From contig NZ_CP016616.1 of the NCBI RefSeq assembly GCF_002741015.1, positions 3,815,501 to 3,879,500 on the forward strand: a stretch of DNA of 64,000 nucleotides, written 5' to 3'. This document shows positions 7,912 through 17,342 of the stretch, piece after piece. Made by a program: the position numbers and the translations under genes. Numbering within the stretch: position 1 is the first letter of the stretch; each line of letters opens with the position of its first letter. This stretch comes from Microvirga ossetica. GTDB lineage: Bacteria > Pseudomonadota > Alphaproteobacteria > Rhizobiales > Beijerinckiaceae. Under the pieces are notes generated by a model. It was not told the origin of the DNA. It saw nothing but the letters and a program-made list of their open reading frames with translations, and made no database searches.

Positions 7912-8394
7912 ATGTCCGAGTCCCGCCCCTCCCGACCATCATCGCGGCTGATTTCCTGGGGGCTTCACGCTTATTGGCGCTTTTCCCGCGGCATGACGCT
8001 CGGCGTCCGTGGGGTGGTTCTCGACCAGGACAATCGGGTCTTCCTAATCCGTCACACCTATGTTCCGGGCTGGCATCTGCCGGGCGGCGGCGTCGAGACG
8101 GGCGAGACGGCGCTGGAGGCCCTCGAGCGCGAGCTGCACGAAGAGGCCTGCATCGCGATGGACGAACCGCCGGCCCTCGCCGGCGTGTTCTTCAACCGGA
8201 AGATCTCCCGGCGCGACCACGTGCTCGTCTACGTGATCCGGCGCTTCACGGTGCTGGAGGTCAAGCGGCCGGACCGCGAGATCGCGGAGGCCGGGTTCTT
8301 TCCCCTCGACCGGCTTCCGGACGGAACGACGGTCGCCACCCGCAACCGTCTCGCCGAGATCCTCCAAGGGCAGAAGCCATCCCAGAACTGGTGA
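7912..8394 (+). CDS. Nudix hydrolase
   Basis: A 160-residue Nudix protein. The Nudix box begins GGGVETGETALEALERE and continues LHEEACI; it hydrolyses nucleoside diphosphate derivatives with Mg2+ bound by the REx2EE glutamates. The last conserved Gly of the box (EExGU) is Cys here (EEACI), a minor deviation. The N-terminal part SWGLHAYWRFSRGMTLGVRG is typical of a bacterial NUDIX subgroup next to housekeeping genes. A GTG at 7861 would add 17 residues; the ATG at 7912 fits the family better. Neither has a strong Shine-Dalgarno. The substrate is unknown. Confidence 0.85.
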   Translation: MSESRPSRPSSRLISWGLHAYWRFSRGMTLGVRGVVLDQDNRVFLIRHTYVPGWHLPGGGVETGETALEALERELHEEACIAMDEPPALAGVFFNRKISRRDHVLVYVIRRFTVLEVKRPDREIAEAGFFPLDRLPDGTTVATRNRLAEILQGQKPSQNW

Positions 8395-8549
8395 GAGGGG
8401 ATTTGCGCCGCGTTCCCGACGCTGCTATGGCCTAGATTCATAGAGGAAACGCCGAGCCCCATGAGCATTATCCGGACCTTGCGACGACGACACGGCTGAG
8501 ACCTCTCCAGCCGCCATTTCTGTTTCCCGTCTATCGCCTGAGTCCGTTC

Positions 8550-9059
8550 ATGACTGAGCTCTCGCTCCAGATCCGCACCGAGCAACCCATCGATTCCGAG
8601 GCCATCGAGCGCCTGCACGAGCGCGCCTTCGGCCCGGGCCGCTTCGCCCGCACGGCCTCGCGCCTGCGGGAGGGCGCTCCTCATCTCATCGATCTGTCCT
8701 TCACCGCCATGGTCGGCACGCTGCTCGTCGGCTCGATCCGCATGACGCCGGTGATGGCAGGCGCGGTGCCGGCCCTGATGCTGGGGCCGCTCACTGTCGA
8801 ACCCGCCTTCGAGAGCCGCGGCATCGGCGCTGCCCTCATGCGTCGCTCGCTGGAAGCCGCGCGGCAGAAGGGCCATAAGCTCGTGCTGCTCGTCGGCGAC
8901 GAGCCCTATTACAGCCGCTTCGGTTTCAAGCGCATTCCGCCTCAGGACCTGCAGCTGCCGGGACCGGTCAATCCCGCGCGCTTTCTGGCGCTGGAACTGG
9001 AAGAGGGTGTGCTCGCCCGCGCGAAAGGGCTGGTGAGCACGCTTCCGCAGACGGCCTGA
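8550..9059 (+). CDS. GNAT family N-acetyltransferase (YhbS-like)
   Basis: A 169-residue acetyltransferase. The acetyl-CoA binding motif A is visible as LGPLTVEPAFESRGIGAALM near residues 75-95, with the Q/RxxGxG/A pattern ESRGIGAA. This is followed by VLLVGDEPYYSRFGFKRIPP, the hallmark of YhbS-like GNATs. It probably acetylates a small molecule or protein N-terminus; the acceptor is not known. It is convergent with the 9060-11132 gene, with no space between the two stops. Its start lies 155 bases after the Nudix stop, so it may have its own promoter. Confidence 0.88.
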   Translation: MTELSLQIRTEQPIDSEAIERLHERAFGPGRFARTASRLREGAPHLIDLSFTAMVGTLLVGSIRMTPVMAGAVPALMLGPLTVEPAFESRGIGAALMRRSLEAARQKGHKLVLLVGDEPYYSRFGFKRIPPQDLQLPGPVNPARFLALELEEGVLARAKGLVSTLPQTA

Positions 9060-11132
9060 TCAGGCCCTTCGCCGTCCCTCGATCAGCCAGGCGGCGAGGG
9101 TCGAGCCGATCAGCAGCACCAGCCCGACGAAGCCGAGCGCCATCGGGAAGACCGAGATGCCGCGCACGATGGCGCTGTCGCTCGGCCGGATCCCGATCCA
9201 GTCGCCGCCGGAAAAGCGCGTGCCGGAATGGACGGCGAGGATCCGCGGCACCGTAATGCTTTGATCGCCGGCGATCGCCACGCGCCGTACCGATCCGCCT
9301 GTCGCCTCTGCGATGGAGGCCAGGGATTCGGTGTTGCTGAACACGTCCATCAGCTCGCGCGGGTTCGCCGGTCCGATGCTGACGAAGGTGATGAGATCGC
9401 CGGAGCGGATCGTGTGCAGACCGAGGTCGCGGCTTGCCACCTGCGCCGTGAACAGACCGGGGCGGGTCTCGGTCAGGGCGACGCTGCTCTCAGCGCCGCT
9501 CGGCGCCGTGAGGGTCGCCGGATCGACGGTTTCCTGCATGCTCTGCCGCTCGATGCGGATGTCGCGGCCTTGAGCGCTGGCGCGAAGGGCTTCCTCTTCC
9601 AAAGCAGGCTCCTTCATGAGCCAGTGGGCGAGGCGGCGCAGGAGATCGAGATGCGGTCCGCCGTCCTGGTACCCGCGCGCCCAGAGCCAGGCGTGATCGG
9701 AGAGAAGCAGCGCCACGCGCCCCTTGTCCTCGCGGCGCAGCACGAGGAGCGGCAGGTCGTTCGCGCCCGACATGAGGGTCGAGCCCGACTGTACCTGCGA
9801 GCCGACGATGCGCAGCCACTCGCCCCAGGCGGGCGGCGACTGCTCCGAGCCCGGCAGGTCGCGGGTGACCGGATGGCGGTCGCCCGTGTCGGTGATTTCG
9901 GCCTTGTAGGGCTGCTCGACGATGGTGCCGTTCGGCTGGCCCGGAATGATCGGCGCGAGCCGTGTCTGCGCGAGGCTGCCATAGCTCGCGAATTCGGGGC
10001 CTGCCGCGATCAGGATTGCGCCGCCCTCGCGCACGTAGCGGACGATGTTCTCGAAATAGCTCGACGGCAGGATGCTCTGGTTCGCGTAGCGGTCGAAGAT
10101 GATCAGGTCGAATTCCTTGATCTTCTGCTGGAACAGCTCGCGGGTCGGGAAGGCGATCAGCGACAATTCGTTGATCGGCGTGCCGTCCTGCTTCTCGGGC
10201 GGACGCAGGATGGTGAAGTGGACGAGGTCCACGTTCGCGTCCGATTTGAGAAGATTGCGCCAGGTCCGCTCGCCCGCATGCGGCTCGCCGGAGACGAGGA
10301 GCACGCGCAGCTTCTCGCGGATGCCCTCGATGGGAACGACGGCGCGGTTGTTGGCCTGGGTGAGCTCGTTCGGAAGGCCTTCCACTTCGAGCTCGACCAC
10401 GTTGGTGCCGCCGTGCTCGATGCGCACGTCGAGGGAGAAGGGCGTATCGGCTCGCACCTGCTGACGGGTGAGAACCTGTCCGTCCCGACGTACGGTGACA
10501 AGAGCCGAGCCCGTGCCGCCGCGTTCCATGATCTGCGCGCGGATCGTCTGGTCCTTGCCGACGATGCCGAAGCGGGGAGCCTCCAGAAGCTTGATCTGCC
10601 GGTCGCGCTCGTCGGGACGGCCGGTGATGAGGGCGTGCAGGGGCGCCCGGAAGCCGAGGCCTTCCACGGAAGGCGGAATGTCGTGCACTACGCCGTCGGT
10701 GACGAAGACGACGCCGGCGAGCCGGTCCGGCGGCACGTCGGCGAGGCCGTTCGACAGGGCGGCGAAGAGGCGCGTGCCATCGTCGCCATTGCCGTCATCG
10801 GCCTCGATGAAGCGCGGATCCACATCGGCGAGCGAGCCGAAGCGGCGCTCCAGCTCCGTCCGGACCTGATCGGTCATGGGCGAACGGTCGCCGAGCGTCT
10901 GCGAGGTCGAGCGGTCGATGACCACCGCCACGATGTCCTTCACCTTCTCCCGGTCCTCCTGCACCAGCGCCGGGTTGGCCAGCGCCAGAAGAACGAGCCC
11001 GAGAGCGACGGCGCGCAGGATCGCGATGGGTCCGCGCGAGATCAGGGCAAGGATGGCCAGCAGCGCGACGACCGCGCCGAGGGCCCAGAGGGCGTAAGCC
11101 GGGATGAGGGGGGAGAAGCCGATCGAAAGCAA
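9060..11132 (-). CDS. Membrane protein with VWA / glutamine-amidotransferase-like domain (BatA/DUF4159 operon)
   Basis: A 690-residue membrane protein. Two hydrophobic helices at about residues 10-58 anchor it, and a final helix lies at about 662-684. The loop KDIVAVVIDRSTSQTLGDRS has the DxSxS metal-site pattern of a von Willebrand A domain (about residues 70-190). The section about 320-430 (LIIFDRYANQSILPSSYFEN, then VREGGAILIAAGPEF) resembles the class I glutamine-amidotransferase-like fold of DUF1355-type proteins. No catalytic triad could be confirmed. It is the last gene of the MoxR operon, 12 bases after the DUF4159 gene. A periplasmic scaffold or adaptor role is inferred. Confidence 0.8.
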   Translation of the reverse strand: MLSIGFSPLIPAYALWALGAVVALLAILALISRGPIAILRAVALGLVLLALANPALVQEDREKVKDIVAVVIDRSTSQTLGDRSPMTDQVRTELERRFGSLADVDPRFIEADDGNGDDGTRLFAALSNGLADVPPDRLAGVVFVTDGVVHDIPPSVEGLGFRAPLHALITGRPDERDRQIKLLEAPRFGIVGKDQTIRAQIMERGGTGSALVTVRRDGQVLTRQQVRADTPFSLDVRIEHGGTNVVELEVEGLPNELTQANNRAVVPIEGIREKLRVLLVSGEPHAGERTWRNLLKSDANVDLVHFTILRPPEKQDGTPINELSLIAFPTRELFQQKIKEFDLIIFDRYANQSILPSSYFENIVRYVREGGAILIAAGPEFASYGSLAQTRLAPIIPGQPNGTIVEQPYKAEITDTGDRHPVTRDLPGSEQSPPAWGEWLRIVGSQVQSGSTLMSGANDLPLLVLRREDKGRVALLLSDHAWLWARGYQDGGPHLDLLRRLAHWLMKEPALEEEALRASAQGRDIRIERQSMQETVDPATLTAPSGAESSVALTETRPGLFTAQVASRDLGLHTIRSGDLITFVSIGPANPRELMDVFSNTESLASIAEATGGSVRRVAIAGDQSITVPRILAVHSGTRFSGGDWIGIRPSDSAIVRGISVFPMALGFVGLVLLIGSTLAAWLIEGRRRA

Positions 11133-11144
11133 AGCTTTTTCCCC

Positions 11145-13949
11145 TTATTGCCCGAGCCGTTCGAGCAGGGCCGGCACATGAACCTGATCGGCCTTGTAGT
11201 TGCCGGTCAGCGCGTACATGACGATGTTGACGCCGCTGCGATACGAGAATTCCCGCTGGCGCTGATCGCTGCCGACGACGGGGTAGAGCCATTCGCCCCG
11301 CTGCCCGACGGCCCAGGCTGCCGCCAGATCGTTCGAGGTGATGATGATCGGCGAGACGCCGTCGCCTGAACGGGCCGGACGGTTCTCCTCGCCCTCGGGT
11401 GCGGGCGGCAGGGCCTCGACCCAGGTCTGCCCCGTGGCGTAGCGGCCGGGGAAACTGTCGAGGATGTAGAAGGTCTTGGTGAGGACGTGATCGGCCGGCA
11501 CCGGCTCGAGCTCTGGAATGTCCAGGCTCGCCAGCATGCGGCGCAGGGCCTGTCCCTCGGCGGTGGGTGCGCCGTCGGGACGGTTGCCGAAGGCGTCGCG
11601 GGTGTCGAAGATCACTGTGCCGCCGCCCTTCATGAAGGCATCGAGCCGACGGATCGCAGCCTCGGTCGGTACGGGTCGCGAGGCGACGACGGGCCAGTAG
11701 ATCAGCGGATAGAACGCGACCTCATCGCGCGACAGATCGATGCCGATGGGCTCGCCCGGCGACAGGGCCGTGCGCTGGCTCAGAACCTGCGTCAGGCCGG
11801 CAAGGCCGGCGCGGCTCGTCTCGTCGACTTGGCTGTCGCCCGTGATCACGTAGGCGAGCCGCGTCACGAGCGCGGGATTGGAGCTCTCCATCGTCATGGA
11901 GGAGCGGCGCTCCTGAGCATTCGCATCCGAGCCCGGGTTGAAGAGCATCATGGCCGCCAAAGCGATGCCGGCCGCCGCTCCCGTCCGGCGCAGCCGGCCG
12001 AACAGGTTCGACAGATGGCCGCCGAGCCAGAGCGAGGCGAGCGTGTCGGCGATCAGCAGCACGAGGGCCAGCATGAACAGGGGCATACGCAAATCGATGG
12101 TCTGCGCCCCGGCGAGCGGAGCGATCCTGGCGTTGAGCGGCGCAAGGTTGAGCGGCGCGAGACGGTCGGTCGGCAGAAGCGCATTCAGCGCAAGGCTCGA
12201 ATCGACGGGGCCGTAGAAGCCCGGAGGATGCTCGCCGTTCGCCCGCTCCATATAGGTGCGCGTCACCGCACGGGCGGTCGCGGGAGGCGAGATGTAGATG
12301 CCATAGCCGTCGAGGGTCAGTCGTGGAGCCACGGTCTCGTTCTCCGCATTGCGGGCCTCTGCATTCGCATCGCTCGATGCCCCGGCCAGGGCGACGGTCC
12401 GGCGCAGCATGTCGACGAAGAGGCCCGACAGGGGCAGGTTCGACCAGGTCGTATCGGCGGTGACGTGGAAGAGCACGATCATACCGTCGCCGCGCTTGTC
12501 CGCGGTCACGATCGGCGTTCCGTCGGCGAGTGCGGCCCAGGTCCTCGACTGCAGGTCGCCGTCGGGCTCGGCGAGGATCTGGCGGCGGATGCCGATCTCG
12601 TCCGGCACGGCGAGGCCGAAATAGGGGCTCTCGCGGGTAAACGGCGCGAAGGTCTTCGGGGTGTCCCAGGAGAGGGTGCCGCCGAGGCTGCGCCCGCCGC
12701 GGCGCAGGCGCACGGGCACGAGTTCGTCGTTGCCGGCGGCGAGCCGGGAGCCGGCAAAGCGCAGCAGCAGGCCGCCCTGTTCCACGAAGGCGGTGACGCG
12801 GCCCATGGTCTCGCGGTCGAGGCCGCCCACATCGGCCAGCACGAGAACCGAGACCTGCTCGTCGATGAGCTGGTTCACGGCATCGGCCACCGCGCCGCGG
12901 CCATTGCGGATCTCCGAAAACGGTGCGAGCGCCCGCTCGATGTAGTAGAGCGGCGACAGGAGCGGCTGCGCCTGGTCGGAGGTGCCGCCGAAGACGAGCC
13001 CGACGCGGCGGCGCTTGCCGCGCTCGTCGAGAAGATGGACCGCACCGGCGGAGCCTTCGCCGAGGATCTCGATGCGGGCGATGGCGTTGCGGATTTCCGT
13101 CGGCAGGTCGAAGGCGACATCGGTCTCGGTGGCGTTCGCGTCGAAGGCGAAGCGCATGTCGGCGAGGGGCAGGCTCTTGAGGTCGAGGGCGCGCACCGTG
13201 CCGGAATCGCGCCCGTTCGGTTCGGCGCGCATCAGCCTGACATTGAGACGCCCGCCCGCATTCTCGACGCCGGCAACCGCAAGGGCCGACGCACGCTCCG
13301 CTTTGAGGACGGTCATCCGCGACCCGCCGGCCATTGGCGCCAAACCATCGATGAAGCCTTGCCCGTCAACGCCGGCGACCCCGTCGCTGATCCAGACGAT
13401 GTTGGCATCGGGCGTCGATTCCAGAAAACGCCTGACGGATTCGAGGTGAGCCTGACGGTCCTGCAGATGCGGCAGAGGCTTGAGGGAGCGCAGGCGCTCC
13501 AGCGCGGTGGAGGGGCTCGAAGGCTCGATGGCCGCCGGCGCATCCGCCGTCGCCACGAGCGCGACCGTGCGTCCGTCGCGTCCCGCTGCCTCGATGCGCT
13601 CGGCGGCAAGGTTCATGCGATCGCGCCAGTCGTGGGCGGCGGCAAAGCCGTTGTCGAGCACGATCAGGAGCGGCGAGCGGTTGCTGTCTTCCGCGAGCGG
13701 GTTCCAGATCGGCCCGGCGGCCGCGAGGATGAGAAACGCGGCAAGCAGCAGCCGCAGCAGCAGCAGCCACCATGGCGTGCGCGCGGGCATCTCCTGTTCC
13801 GGGCGCAGGTCGGCGAGGATCTTCAGGGGCGGGAAGTCGACGCGCCTGGGCTGCGGCGGCGTGATGCGCAGCAGCAGCCAGATCGCCGGAAGCGCCGCGA
13901 GAGCCGTCAGGACGAGCGGAACCGTGAAGGTGAGAGGAAGGCCGAACAT
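11145..13949 (-). CDS. BatA N-terminal / DUF4159 domain membrane protein
   Basis: A 934-residue protein. The BatA (aerotolerance regulator) N-terminal region covers residues 1-80 with two helices and the typical RRVDFPPLKILADLRPEQE. A VWA-like section follows (LLIVLDNGFAAAHDWRDRMN). Two hydrophobic segments lie near residues 625-700. The DUF4159 domain forms the C-terminal third (TRLAYVITGDSQVDETSRAG, ..., GGGTVIFDTRDAFGN). It is 3 bases downstream of the DUF58 gene. Such proteins accompany MoxR/DUF58 in many alphaproteobacteria and are thought to act in envelope or stress functions, but no biochemical activity is established. Confidence 0.9.
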   Translation of the reverse strand: MFGLPLTFTVPLVLTALAALPAIWLLLRITPPQPRRVDFPPLKILADLRPEQEMPARTPWWLLLLRLLLAAFLILAAAGPIWNPLAEDSNRSPLLIVLDNGFAAAHDWRDRMNLAAERIEAAGRDGRTVALVATADAPAAIEPSSPSTALERLRSLKPLPHLQDRQAHLESVRRFLESTPDANIVWISDGVAGVDGQGFIDGLAPMAGGSRMTVLKAERASALAVAGVENAGGRLNVRLMRAEPNGRDSGTVRALDLKSLPLADMRFAFDANATETDVAFDLPTEIRNAIARIEILGEGSAGAVHLLDERGKRRRVGLVFGGTSDQAQPLLSPLYYIERALAPFSEIRNGRGAVADAVNQLIDEQVSVLVLADVGGLDRETMGRVTAFVEQGGLLLRFAGSRLAAGNDELVPVRLRRGGRSLGGTLSWDTPKTFAPFTRESPYFGLAVPDEIGIRRQILAEPDGDLQSRTWAALADGTPIVTADKRGDGMIVLFHVTADTTWSNLPLSGLFVDMLRRTVALAGASSDANAEARNAENETVAPRLTLDGYGIYISPPATARAVTRTYMERANGEHPPGFYGPVDSSLALNALLPTDRLAPLNLAPLNARIAPLAGAQTIDLRMPLFMLALVLLIADTLASLWLGGHLSNLFGRLRRTGAAAGIALAAMMLFNPGSDANAQERRSSMTMESSNPALVTRLAYVITGDSQVDETSRAGLAGLTQVLSQRTALSPGEPIGIDLSRDEVAFYPLIYWPVVASRPVPTEAAIRRLDAFMKGGGTVIFDTRDAFGNRPDGAPTAEGQALRRMLASLDIPELEPVPADHVLTKTFYILDSFPGRYATGQTWVEALPPAPEGEENRPARSGDGVSPIIITSNDLAAAWAVGQRGEWLYPVVGSDQRQREFSYRSGVNIVMYALTGNYKADQVHVPALLERLGQ

Positions 13950-13952
13950 CGC

Positions 13953-14879
13953 TCAACGCCCTCCCATATGCGTGCCGCGGGAAGCCGATACGAGGGTCAT
14001 GAGGCGAAGCGCGACCTCGCTCGCCGGGCGGTCGGTTCTGTGGATGGTGAGCGTCCAGCCGCGGCGGCGTGCCAGTTCCAGCAGCTCGGCTCGGTGCTGC
14101 TCGATCCTTAAGCGGTAGGCATTGCCCCAGGCGATGGCATCGCCGATCCGCAGCGACAGGCCATCTTCGAGATCGTGCAGGACGGCCTGGCCCTGGAATG
14201 GAAAGGTCTCCTCCACGGGATCGACGATCATGACGAGATGGCCGCGCGCACCGCGGGAGGAGATGCCCTCGACCATGGCCGTGATGTCGCGCACGGGCGA
14301 CAGGAAATCGCTGATCAGGACGGCTTCGTGCTGCGGCGCCACAGGCGCGTCCGGCGGCAGGTCTTCTTCGAGCGAGGCGCGGTCCGCGACCAGGGTCTGG
14401 GCCATGGTCTCCGCGATGCGCCGGGATGCGCGGGGCGCCAGGAGACCCAGCATGCCGACCCGCTCTCCGGCCTCGACGAAGCAATTGGCGAGGGCGAGGC
14501 CGAGCACGATGGCGCGCTCGATCTTGGGCGCCTGCGCCAGATCCGAGGCGTAGCCCATTGAAGCGGAGCGATCGATCCAGAACCACACGGTCTGCGCGGT
14601 TTCCCATTCGCGTTCACGCACATAGAGCCGGTCGTCGCGGGCGGAGCGGCGCCAGTCGATGCGCTGCGCCGCCTCGCCGGCGACGAAGGGGCGGAACTGC
14701 CAGAAGCTCTCGCCGGTGCCGGCGCGCCGGCGGCCGTGGATGCCGTGGGCGAGATTGGCGGCGACGCGCCTTGCCTCGAGGACGAGGCGCGGCATCCGGT
14801 GAGCCAGGGAGAGGGCGTTTTCGGTTTCGCGGCGTCCCGGCGAACGGGCGCTTTCGGGGAGGACCCGGACGCGGGCCAT
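13953..14879 (-). CDS. DUF58 domain-containing protein
   Basis: A 308-residue protein with the DUF58 core around residues 58-94 (FWQFRPFVAGEAAQRIDWRR, then DDRLYVREREWE). A VWA-like strand follows, ending in WIDRSASMGY (residues 101-110), with the DxSxS metal site. No membrane segment is apparent, so it is cytosolic. In MoxR operons the DUF58 protein is the usual partner of the AAA+ ATPase and contacts the VWA membrane proteins. Its ATG is 9 bases from the moxR stop, and the gene downstream follows after 3 bases, so all four genes are one transcript. Confidence 0.92.
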   Translation of the reverse strand: MARVRVLPESARSPGRRETENALSLAHRMPRLVLEARRVAANLAHGIHGRRRAGTGESFWQFRPFVAGEAAQRIDWRRSARDDRLYVREREWETAQTVWFWIDRSASMGYASDLAQAPKIERAIVLGLALANCFVEAGERVGMLGLLAPRASRRIAETMAQTLVADRASLEEDLPPDAPVAPQHEAVLISDFLSPVRDITAMVEGISSRGARGHLVMIVDPVEETFPFQGQAVLHDLEDGLSLRIGDAIAWGNAYRLRIEQHRAELLELARRRGWTLTIHRTDRPASEVALRLMTLVSASRGTHMGGR

Positions 14880-14888
14880 GATGGGATC

Positions 14889-15905
14889 CTAGCCTGCCAG
14901 CCGCGAGGTGAGCCTGCCGATGACGCTCTTGATCGACTCCCCATCGGCGCGGGCGGAGAAGGTCAGGGCCATGCGGTGCTTGAGCACCGGCTCGGCAAGA
15001 GCCAACACATCGGCGATGGAGGGCGCCACCCGTCCCTCGATGAGCGCACGGGCGCGCACGGCCAGCATCAGCGCCTGGCTCGCGCGCGGACCCGGACCCC
15101 AGAGGATCTTGTCGGTCACGCCTTCGACCCGCTCGGCTTCGGGACGCGCCGAGCGCACGAGGTCGAGGATGGCGTCGACCACGCTCTCGCCGACCGGCAG
15201 GCGGCGCACGAGGCGCTGGGCGTTCATGAGCGCCTCGGCATTCATGACGGCTTGCGGCTTATGCTCTTCGGCGCCGGTCGTCTCGATCAGGATGCGCCGC
15301 TCGGCATCGCGGGTCGGATAGCCCACATCGATCTCGAGCAGGAAGCGGTCGAGCTGGGCCTCGGGCAGGGGATAGGTGCCCTCCTGCTCGATGGGGTTCT
15401 GGGTCGCCAGCACGTGGAAGGGCTGCGGCAGGTCGTGCCGCTCGCCGCCGACCGAGACGTGGTGCTCCTGCATGGCCTGGAGCAGGGCGGACTGGGTGCG
15501 CGGGCTCGCGCGGTTGATCTCGTCCGCCATGAGAAGCTGGGCGAAGACGGGGCCCTTCACGAAACGGAAGGAGCGGCGGCGGTCGGCGCCCTCGTCGAGG
15601 ATTTCGGAGCCTAAGATGTCGGAGGGCATCAGGTCCGGCGTGAACTGGATGCGACGGGCGTCGAGGCCGAGCACGGTGCCCAGCGTCTCGACGAGCTTCG
15701 TCTTGGCGAGGCCGGGGACGCCGACCAGAAGGCCGTGGCCGCCGGCGAGAAGGGTGATGAGGGTCAGGTCGACGACGTCTTCCTGGCCGAAGATGACCGT
15801 GTGGATGGCCTCCCGGGCGCGCCCGACAGTCTCAAGGGTCGCCTCCGCACTACGGATGATCGCGTCGTCCAGGGCGGTGGGCGCTTGAGCAATGCTGGCC
15901 GTCAT
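14889..15905 (-). CDS. MoxR family AAA+ ATPase
   Basis: A 338-residue chaperone-like ATPase, first gene of the operon running down to 9060. The Walker A motif is GVPGLAKTK (residues 62-70) and the Walker B motif is LLMADEIN (about 124-131). Further MoxR hallmarks are TPDLMPSDILGSEIL, NRASPRTQSALLQAMQEH and ATQNPIEQEGTYPLPEAQLD (sensor region). MoxR ATPases act with VWA-domain proteins to assemble or insert metal cofactors or to remodel protein complexes. The client here is unknown. This operon has the DUF4159-type membrane proteins and not the methanol dehydrogenase genes, so a role in methanol oxidation is not implied. Confidence 0.95.
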   Translation of the reverse strand: MTASIAQAPTALDDAIIRSAEATLETVGRAREAIHTVIFGQEDVVDLTLITLLAGGHGLLVGVPGLAKTKLVETLGTVLGLDARRIQFTPDLMPSDILGSEILDEGADRRRSFRFVKGPVFAQLLMADEINRASPRTQSALLQAMQEHHVSVGGERHDLPQPFHVLATQNPIEQEGTYPLPEAQLDRFLLEIDVGYPTRDAERRILIETTGAEEHKPQAVMNAEALMNAQRLVRRLPVGESVVDAILDLVRSARPEAERVEGVTDKILWGPGPRASQALMLAVRARALIEGRVAPSIADVLALAEPVLKHRMALTFSARADGESIKSVIGRLTSRLAG

Positions 15906-16104
15906 GAGGTCACTCTCCCTCTCATTCCCAATAGCCCCAGTAGGTAGTCTGCCTTCGATCCGTGTCGATTAGCAAGGGTCGATGCGCCGCAGCATCGGAC
16001 CGATGGGAGTGGACGAGGCGGCTGGGGACTCTATGCTCTAGGAAGTAACCATCGACGGCCGTTCGTCGATCCTCAAAATGCGGTTTCCCGTTCACGCTTG
16101 CGTC

Positions 16105-16704
16105 ATGACCGATCCCTCGCCCCTCACATCCGGAAGCGCGCTGGCACGCCTTTCCGCAGCGCTCGGCCCCGATGCCGAGCGCAAAGGACTGCCTCCCGTC
16201 GAGCGCTGGAACCCAGCCTATTGCGGCGAAATCGACATGCGCATCGCCGCCGACGGCACGTGGCATTACATGGGAACGCCGATCAACCGGCCCGCCCTCG
16301 TGAAGCTGTTTTCGACGGTTCTGCGCAAGGATCCCGAGCGCCACGTGCTCGTCACGCCCGTCGAGCGCGTCGGGATCGAAGTCGAGGATGCGCCCTTCCT
16401 CGCCGTCGAGATGGCTGTGGAGGGCGAAGGCGAAGGGCGTCAGATCGCCTTTCGCACCAATGTGGACGATCTCGTCCAGGTCGGGCCGGAGCGCCCGCTG
16501 CGCTTCGAGCAGGATGCGACGGGCGGCGTCAAACCTTACGTCAGGGTCCGGGGCGAGCTGTGGGCGCGCGTGACGCGCAGCCTCGCGCTCGACCTGATCG
16601 CCCTGGGCGAGGAGGGCAAGATCGGCGAGGCCGCCACCTTCGGCGTGCGAGCCGGCGGAGCATTCTTTCCCATCGCTCCCGCCTCCGATCTGGGCGCTCC
16701 TTGA
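16105..16704 (+). CDS. DUF1285 domain-containing protein
   Basis: A 199-residue cytosolic protein of the DUF1285 family. The signature is visible as PAYCGEIDMRIAADGTWHYM followed by GTPINRPALVKLFSTVLRKD, then YLVTPVE-type and VDDLVQVGPE segments. Structures of the family show two domains of unknown function. The ATG at 16105 fits family length; an upstream ATG at 16078 adds nine residues. The stop (TGA 16702-16704) overlaps the start of the CoA pyrophosphatase by one base (TGATG), indicating translational coupling in the operon DUF1285 - Nudix - DUF6111 - cca. Confidence 0.9.
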   Translation: MTDPSPLTSGSALARLSAALGPDAERKGLPPVERWNPAYCGEIDMRIAADGTWHYMGTPINRPALVKLFSTVLRKDPERHVLVTPVERVGIEVEDAPFLAVEMAVEGEGEGRQIAFRTNVDDLVQVGPERPLRFEQDATGGVKPYVRVRGELWARVTRSLALDLIALGEEGKIGEAATFGVRAGGAFFPIAPASDLGAP

Positions 16705-17342
16705 TGCGCCTTGCTCCACACGACGTGCCGGATTTCCTGACGCTGGCGGCTGAGCGGCTTCGGTCCCAACCGCCGCATGCGGACGAGGCCCTGGCCAATC
16801 CGCGCGGCGACCACAGCCTCGATAACGTGCCCTTGGTCCATCCGCTGACGCCGAAGCCTGCCGCGGTTCTCGTGCCTGTGGTCATGCGCGACGCGCCGAT
16901 GCTGCTTCTCACGGAGCGCGCCGCGCATTTGCGCCAGCATTCGGGACAGATCGCCTTTCCGGGTGGGCGGGTCGATCCGGAGGATGCTTCCGTCCTGGCG
17001 GCAGCCTGCCGCGAGGCGATGGAGGAGATCGGCCTCGACAGCCGCTTCATCAGCCCGCTCGGCTATCTCGATGCGTACTTGTCCACGACGAATTATCTCG
17101 TGATGCCGGTCGTGGCGCGCGTCTCGCCTTCCTACGTCCTCAACCTCAATCACGATGAGGTCGCCGACACCTTCGAGGTGCCGCTCGGCTTTCTCATGGA
17201 CCCGGCGCGCCACGAGCTTCATTCCCGCGAGTGGAAGGGCAGAATCCGCCGCTACTATGCAATGCCGTATGAGGGACGCTACATCTGGGGCGTGACGGCG
17301 GGCATCATCCGCAATCTTTACGAGAGGCTCTACGGAACATGA
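16704..17342 (+). CDS. CoA pyrophosphatase (Nudix hydrolase)
   Basis: A 212-residue Nudix enzyme predicted to cleave coenzyme A or acyl-CoA to 3',5'-ADP and phosphopantetheine. The CoA-pyrophosphatase signature LRQHSGQIAFPGGRVDPED precedes and runs into the Nudix box, which continues ACREAMEEIGL (about residues 86-111). The upstream loop motif LLTERAAHLRQHSGQ is specific for the UPF0035/NudL group. The ATG at 16704 overlaps the DUF1285 stop. The gene overlaps the next one by 4 bases (ATGA). In many alphaproteobacteria this gene sits directly before the CCA-adding enzyme, as here. Confidence 0.93.
   Translation: MRLAPHDVPDFLTLAAERLRSQPPHADEALANPRGDHSLDNVPLVHPLTPKPAAVLVPVVMRDAPMLLLTERAAHLRQHSGQIAFPGGRVDPEDASVLAAACREAMEEIGLDSRFISPLGYLDAYLSTTNYLVMPVVARVSPSYVLNLNHDEVADTFEVPLGFLMDPARHELHSREWKGRIRRYYAMPYEGRYIWGVTAGIIRNLYERLYGT

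Noticed and set aside
8461..8499. A 12-codon Arg-rich frame (MSIIRTLRRRHG) with AGAGGA upstream, a candidate leader peptide.
   Set aside because: It is short, no attenuator hairpin or Arg-related gene follows, and chance occurrence in this gap is high; it would need conservation data.
9060..15905. The MoxR/DUF58/VWA operon as an antiphage defence system.
   Set aside because: MoxR-VWA pairs occur in some defence-like ternary systems, but this DUF4159-type operon sits among housekeeping genes with no mobile or defence neighbours.
15922..16719. A 265-codon minus-strand frame opposite DUF1285.
   Set aside because: It is the antisense shadow of the DUF1285 gene, which has clear family motifs and operon coupling on the plus strand.
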